Source: Conidiobolus incongruus B7586 (lineage: Eukaryota; Entomophthoromycota; Entomophthoromycetes; Entomophthorales; Conidiobolaceae). From it: a DNA stretch of 24,287 bases. The stretch's first letter is position 1. Every line of letters starts with the position of its first letter. Positions 20,305 through 24,287 of the stretch are shown piece by piece. The notes below the pieces were generated by a model. The model saw nothing but the letters and a program-made list of their open reading frames with translations, ran no database searches and had not been told where the DNA came from. The DNA lies in assembly GCA_000697335.1 (NCBI GenBank), contig JNEM01009534.1:1-24287 (forward strand). The letters run 5' to 3'. Made by a program: the position numbers and the translations under genes.

Positions 20305-20829
20305 TTATTCTTCATTTTGCACTTGCTTTTCACAATAACAACAAGAGTATACTATGAGTAAATTAATATCTGGAGGAAAATTATTATAGATTTCCAAATG
20401 TCCAACTTTCTTTAATGCCCACTCTTTTCGTTTAAACTGTGCAATAATTTCATTGTTAGCACAGTTCTTAAGTTGGAATTTGGTATCCCAACCCTTACGT
20501 TTCCATTTCCATTCAATAGTTTCAAATCCAGGAATATTGGATAGTCCATTGAGATGAAAGGATGTATCTTTAGATTTCCATTCTACCTCTATTTCTGAGT
20601 TCCAAGTATTGATTTCAATAATCATCTTAGTTGTCCATCCTTTAGCAGGTTCAATTTTGCCCATAGGTTGTTTATTTTGGTCTAACAATAAGGTTGGTTT
20701 GAACATTGCAAACTTGATATAACTTTTGCAATCATAATTTAAAGTTTGAATTTCCCATTCATCAGAAAAGAATCCCAACGTATAAATGTTATATTCTAAC
20801 ACAGGTAATAAAGTAGGCTTCGATGTCAT
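20305..20829 (-). CDS. Tubby C-terminal-like (LURP/scramblase-like) domain protein
   Basis: A small protein of 174 residues with the spaced beta-strand and tryptophan pattern of the tubby-like/LURP-one superfamily: SYIKFAMFKPTLLLDQNKQP (36-55), a first sheet around IEVEWKSKDTSFHLNG (80-95), then TIEWKWKRKGWDTKFQLKN (104-122), a short NNEIIAQFKRKEW strand (125-137), GHLEIYN (143-149) and the hydrophobic closing segment INLLIVYS (155-162). Related fungal proteins have the same W-K-W, L, I-A-x-F, G-x-L-x-I order. The superfamily often binds membrane phospholipids, but no function is known for this subgroup. It ends with a Cys-Cys-Tyr-Cys cluster (163-166), possibly lipidated. No signal peptide. 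TATATAAA lies 61 bp before the ATG. The assignment is by pattern only. Confidence 0.7.
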   Translation of the reverse strand: MTSKPTLLPVLEYNIYTLGFFSDEWEIQTLNYDCKSYIKFAMFKPTLLLDQNKQPMGKIEPAKGWTTKMIIEINTWNSEIEVEWKSKDTSFHLNGLSNIPGFETIEWKWKRKGWDTKFQLKNCANNEIIAQFKRKEWALKKVGHLEIYNNFPPDINLLIVYSCCYCEKQVQNEE

Positions 20830-20882
20830 TTTTTAGTATTGATTGGAATTCCTAAAGATGATGTGGTTGTCAACATAACATA

Positions 20883-20890
20883 TTTATATA
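20883..20890 (-). promoter_or_regulatory. TATA box of the tubby-like gene
   Basis: TATATAAA on the minus strand begins 61 bp before the ATG at 20829. It falls inside a 78-codon open frame (20826-21062, minus) that overlaps the ATG, so that frame is more likely promoter and leader DNA than a gene. Confidence 0.55.
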
Positions 20891-21428
20891 GTTTAATTTT
20901 ATGCTGGCCATAACAAAGATGATTAGGAATTAAATGGAAAAGTAAAACTTCATGCAGTTTAAATATCTGATGATGTAATGAATATATATTTAAATGGTTA
21001 TAATTCACCAATAAACTGGATTTTGAAAAACACAAAAATTGATATCCAAACTTAAGTATCAATTACCTACGCACTTTATTTAGTTTAAAAATTACAAGTA
21101 TCTCCCTCTGTGGATCACTTCCTGCCCAATTATAGTAACTAATAAAAAATAGCTTAAATTAGACTTATTAAGAGTAATTCCAATTTTGTCAATTATAACT
21201 ATTTTCAATATCACTTAATATATAACTAATATTAAGATTCACTACGATAAATTAGCTCTTATCTAGATCATGAAATGAAAGTTGTGAAACATTGATAATT
21301 AGCTTCAATAATTGATTAAATATTAACCGCTCATTGTGTTTTATTTAACTCAATTAATTTTAAATTTTTATAAATATATATAAAAATGATTTAATATTTC
21401 AATACATAGATATAATTATTTTAATTTT

Positions 21429-21474
<46 letters not shown>

Positions 21475-22261
21475 TTATTTATGAAAAAATTAACTTTATT
21501 AAAAATAATTGAAATTTAATTATTTTTAATAGCTTAAAAAGTTAGAATTTATTATAAATGTAATCATTTGTTGTTTAATAACTAAATTTATTATATGTCA
21601 TTGTTTTATAAATATCATTATATATTCATATAAATACCAAGTAATAACATTATTCCTAAATACTTTATTTAATACCTAAAGCAGAATTATATTCTGTTTT
21701 TTATTACATTATAGGATATCAAATATCATGTGAATATATTATTTATTGATTTTGAATTGGAAACTTCTTATTTAAATATCAATAGTTTAATAAATTGTAT
21801 TATGTTTTTGATACACTATTTCAAGTATTATTCTACTTTTCAACCATTTTACTTTAAAATGATATATTAACTGATATAATTTGTAGAATCTTATGCAATA
21901 TTCAATACAATCATGAACTATAAAGAATCGAAGAAAAAATAACATATTCTCAATATATACTTATATAAAATAAATGTTGTATCAACAGCTATTTATTGTG
22001 TTTAGACTTGAAATGTACATATCAATATGAATTAATAAATAAAAAGGTTTATGGCTGTTGACTAATTAGTATATTAGTTTTTTATATCTCATAGAGTTTT
22101 AAATGATATCGTTAATTATAATATTTATTTAATTGATGTAATAAAAAACTATTAAAATTCATTTACTGAGCATTTACATCTTTGAAATATTGTTTACTCT
22201 AGTTACAATCAATTTCATATATTTAAAATACAAATAGTATAATAGATCTCCCCTTAATATT
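20891..22261. other. AT-rich intergenic spacer
   Basis: No gene seen. It contains the long (AT)20 microsatellite described separately and several T- or A-rich runs. Confidence 0.5.
21431..21470. repeat. (AT)20 microsatellite
   Basis: An uninterrupted run of 20 AT units, followed by a short TTTA-type repeat to about 21482. Such runs vary in length between isolates and can extrude as cruciforms. Confidence 0.97.
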
Positions 22262-22480
22262 AGCATTTTAGATGCAACACAATGATTATAATACAATACG
22301 TATGAATTTCTGGCAATAAAAAGGATATAGAAAAAGATGGCCAACCATTTTACAAAGTAAAATTTCGAGTTTCAAACATTGCAATAAATCTACCATTGAT
22401 TTTAACATCCGGTACAATTGTACAATTTTTCTCACTGCGCTCTCAAACCTAATCCCAATATTCGTAGCTTAAATAATGGA
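22262..22480 (-). pseudogene. Faint coding relic, family unknown
   Basis: A somewhat GC-richer patch. On the minus strand one frame reads HYLSYEYWD and then SEKNCTIVPDVKINGRFIAM followed by FETRNFTL, a 32-codon stretch with mixed, non-repetitive composition unlike nearby chance frames. A few stops interrupt the frame before and after. I do not recognise the family. It may equally be a chance frame in a patch of different composition. Confidence 0.25.
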
Positions 22481-23017
22481 TTCTCCTTTAATATAAAGCA
22501 TTTAAAATATTACGCTCAATTCAGCTCGAGATAAGCATTATTATTTATTATTTATAATATATATTTTGCGCTGTAAGGTTAAGAATTTGGATGAATATAC
22601 GGAAGTAATCGTTTAATTCGTATAATCTCGTATTTATATACGAATCATTAAATTAAATACGTTTTAAGATGGTCAACTTAATTACTTTGAATCATTTACT
22701 CAGGTGGCAGTAACTTTGGCATAGTTACTTTAAAGGCAAAATTCTTTTGTGATATTGTTATGATTAAAATAATTATATTTTCACTCCTTTGGTTCAACAT
22801 GCTCTTAAATATATATATTTTGTCCATGGTTATTAATTTTCCAATTCTGCTTCAAATTGTTTTTTGATCTGAATCATAATATTTGAATTTACTATCAGCG
22901 AATTTGTTAAGTTTTTGGATAAATCAATATATTCATTTTGAAATAAAGAAATTATTTGATATTCATACAAACATGAAATTTATTTGATTTATTCATTTTA
23001 TTTTGTTATTAGGTATT
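22481..23017. other. Intergenic DNA with a CGTAT-rich inverted repeat
   Basis: No gene seen. ATTCGTATA at 22616-22624 pairs with TATACGAAT at 22637-22645, and further TACG/CGTA words lie within about 80 bp (22598-22661). It could be a factor-binding cluster. Confidence 0.35.
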
Positions 23018-23940
23018 TTAATCTAATAGTTGTATTATGTATATTAGAGATGTATTAATATGCATTATTAGTGAATTGTAAATTTCTATTTTAATCATTA
23101 TATAAATTCTGTTATTTGATAAATGTTTGTTCACTTCATCGGATATTAAACAAGAATTAAACCAGTATAATTTTATATTTCTTGATTTTATTCTGTAGCT
23201 AGTATGTAGAAATATGTCCTTCAAATTCTCATTATAGCATCTATATATTATAATAACATTTTTAAATATATAGTGTTGATATAAATTCAATAGTATTTTT
23301 TATTGTAAGCATATGTAATTCACTATATTTAATTTGATATATATTAAGTACTAAATATTGAAATCAGCATTAAATATGTTCAAATAATACCCCATAGTTG
23401 TAAATAATATTAGAAATTTATATACTCTTTATTAGAAAGAACTTTATCAACCATCTTAATAATTCTTTAATATTTTTACTATTAATCTTACAGTCAATCA
23501 ATTTTACTCAGTCAGAGTTAATTTCGTCTTAATATGGTAACTTAAAATATATTAAAATATTATTCAAATAATATAATAACAAGAATATATAACTTATTTT
23601 TTGAATAGAGGTATATTAATTCAATCTCTAAACTTGGATAGATTTTGATCCTACAAATTACCATCAGAAAAAATTTGTTCCATAAACTTTCGTATTACCC
23701 ACCCATGACGATTTATATCAAATTGAAAAATTAAACTTAAATTTATTAATCATATCTAATCTATAAATTTATTTTTTATATACAGTTTGTGTTGTTTAAA
23801 TAATTTAAAAAATTGGAATGTGTTCACATTTCAAACCTAACTTGTTTCATAATACTTGAATATTGAGCAAATGTACTAATATTCGATGCTGAAGGTGTTA
23901 GTGATATTGCCTACAAAACAATTCATTGTTATATAAAAAC
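23018..23940 (-). pseudogene. Possible multi-part gene relic, family unknown
   Basis: Several protein-like segments follow one another on the minus strand. The first (about 23842-23911) reads AISLTPSASNISTFAQYSSI, preceded by a TTTTGTAG acceptor-like site and followed by a GTTAGG donor-like site. Next, 23620-23735 reads NRHGWVIRKFMEQIFSDGNL with two stops soon after. Around 23380-23460 it reads IKMVDKVLSNKEYINF, then LQLWGII. Finally a run of about 90 open codons (23018-23290, no ATG at its start) contains KDIFLHTSYRIKSRNIKLYW. The segments are in different frames and partly interrupted, so this is either a decayed gene or an intron-containing gene I cannot resolve. No family recognised. Confidence 0.3.
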
Positions 23941-24287
23941 TGAATTTCCCAGTCTTATAAATTTTAAAATAAATTAATTCAACTTTTAATCAAAATTTGA
24001 TAATAAAAGGAAAGGATCTCCTTATATTTTCAAAACTAATAATAATAATATCAACTTAAATAAAAAATAAAATATACTCAAAAAGTTTTTTGTTATATAT
24101 TCATTTATTGATAGTAAGACCCTGTTATTAGAAAAATATATAGTTAACAAAAAGCATATAATATTTAATAAAAGTATCTTTATCTATTATATATGATATA
24201 TAAGCATCAAAGTGATATTTATAATATTTGTATTATTTAATAGCAATAAAATATAAAATATATCAATATCTACTTGAAATATAAATA
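23941..24287. other. AT-rich right edge, nothing recognised
   Basis: No gene, RNA or repeat beyond a short AAT repeat around 24038-24051. Confidence 0.5.

Noticed and set aside
20826-21062. 78-codon frame on the minus strand overlapping the tubby-like ATG as ATGA
   Set aside because: Operon-like overlap is not expected in a eukaryote, the frame contains the TATA box of the tubby-like gene, and its composition has no family pattern.

Overview
The window looks like nuclear DNA of an AT-rich fungus, most likely an early-diverging lineage such as Conidiobolus (Entomophthorales, Zoopagomycota). Reasons: very high A+T in all non-coding DNA, monocistronic genes without visible introns, eukaryotic TATA boxes, a tandem set of proteinase K-type secreted subtilisins, an F-box/leucine-rich protein, a membrane-anchored kelch protein and a tubby-like protein. 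The genus is an inference from gene style, not from a marker gene.

Layout. 115-1694: a dead Tc1-type (DD34E) transposon with TA target duplication, long terminal inverted repeats (TIRs) of IR/DR type and a transposase eroded by stops at Gln/Trp positions. 1697-3150: AT-rich spacer. 3206-10335: three tandem plus-strand subtilisin genes, each exactly 385 codons, separated by about 1.7 and 2.0 kb; the second spacer holds a GC-richer coding relic. 11085-12284 (minus): F-box-like protein with LRR-like C-terminal part, meeting subtilisin 3 tail to tail. 12519-12833: a decayed coding relic, perhaps F-box-like. 14413-16137 (minus): secreted/type I membrane kelch protein. 16184-20304: about 4 kb with no supported gene. 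20305-20829 (minus): tubby/LURP-like protein. 20891-24287: a long (AT)20 tract and two faint coding relics on the minus strand.

How it fits together. The subtilisins are predicted extracellular proteases with signal peptide, I9 propeptide and intact Asp-His-Asn-Ser machinery. Their changes fall near the substrate pockets and a calcium site, as in a protease family diversifying by tandem duplication, with patches suggesting gene conversion. Five of the six intact genes have a TATATAA(A/G) box 46-61 bp before the ATG; this settles the start of subtilisin 2 and rejects a spurious upstream frame at the tubby-like gene. No tRNA, rRNA, CRISPR or virus-like element was recognised.
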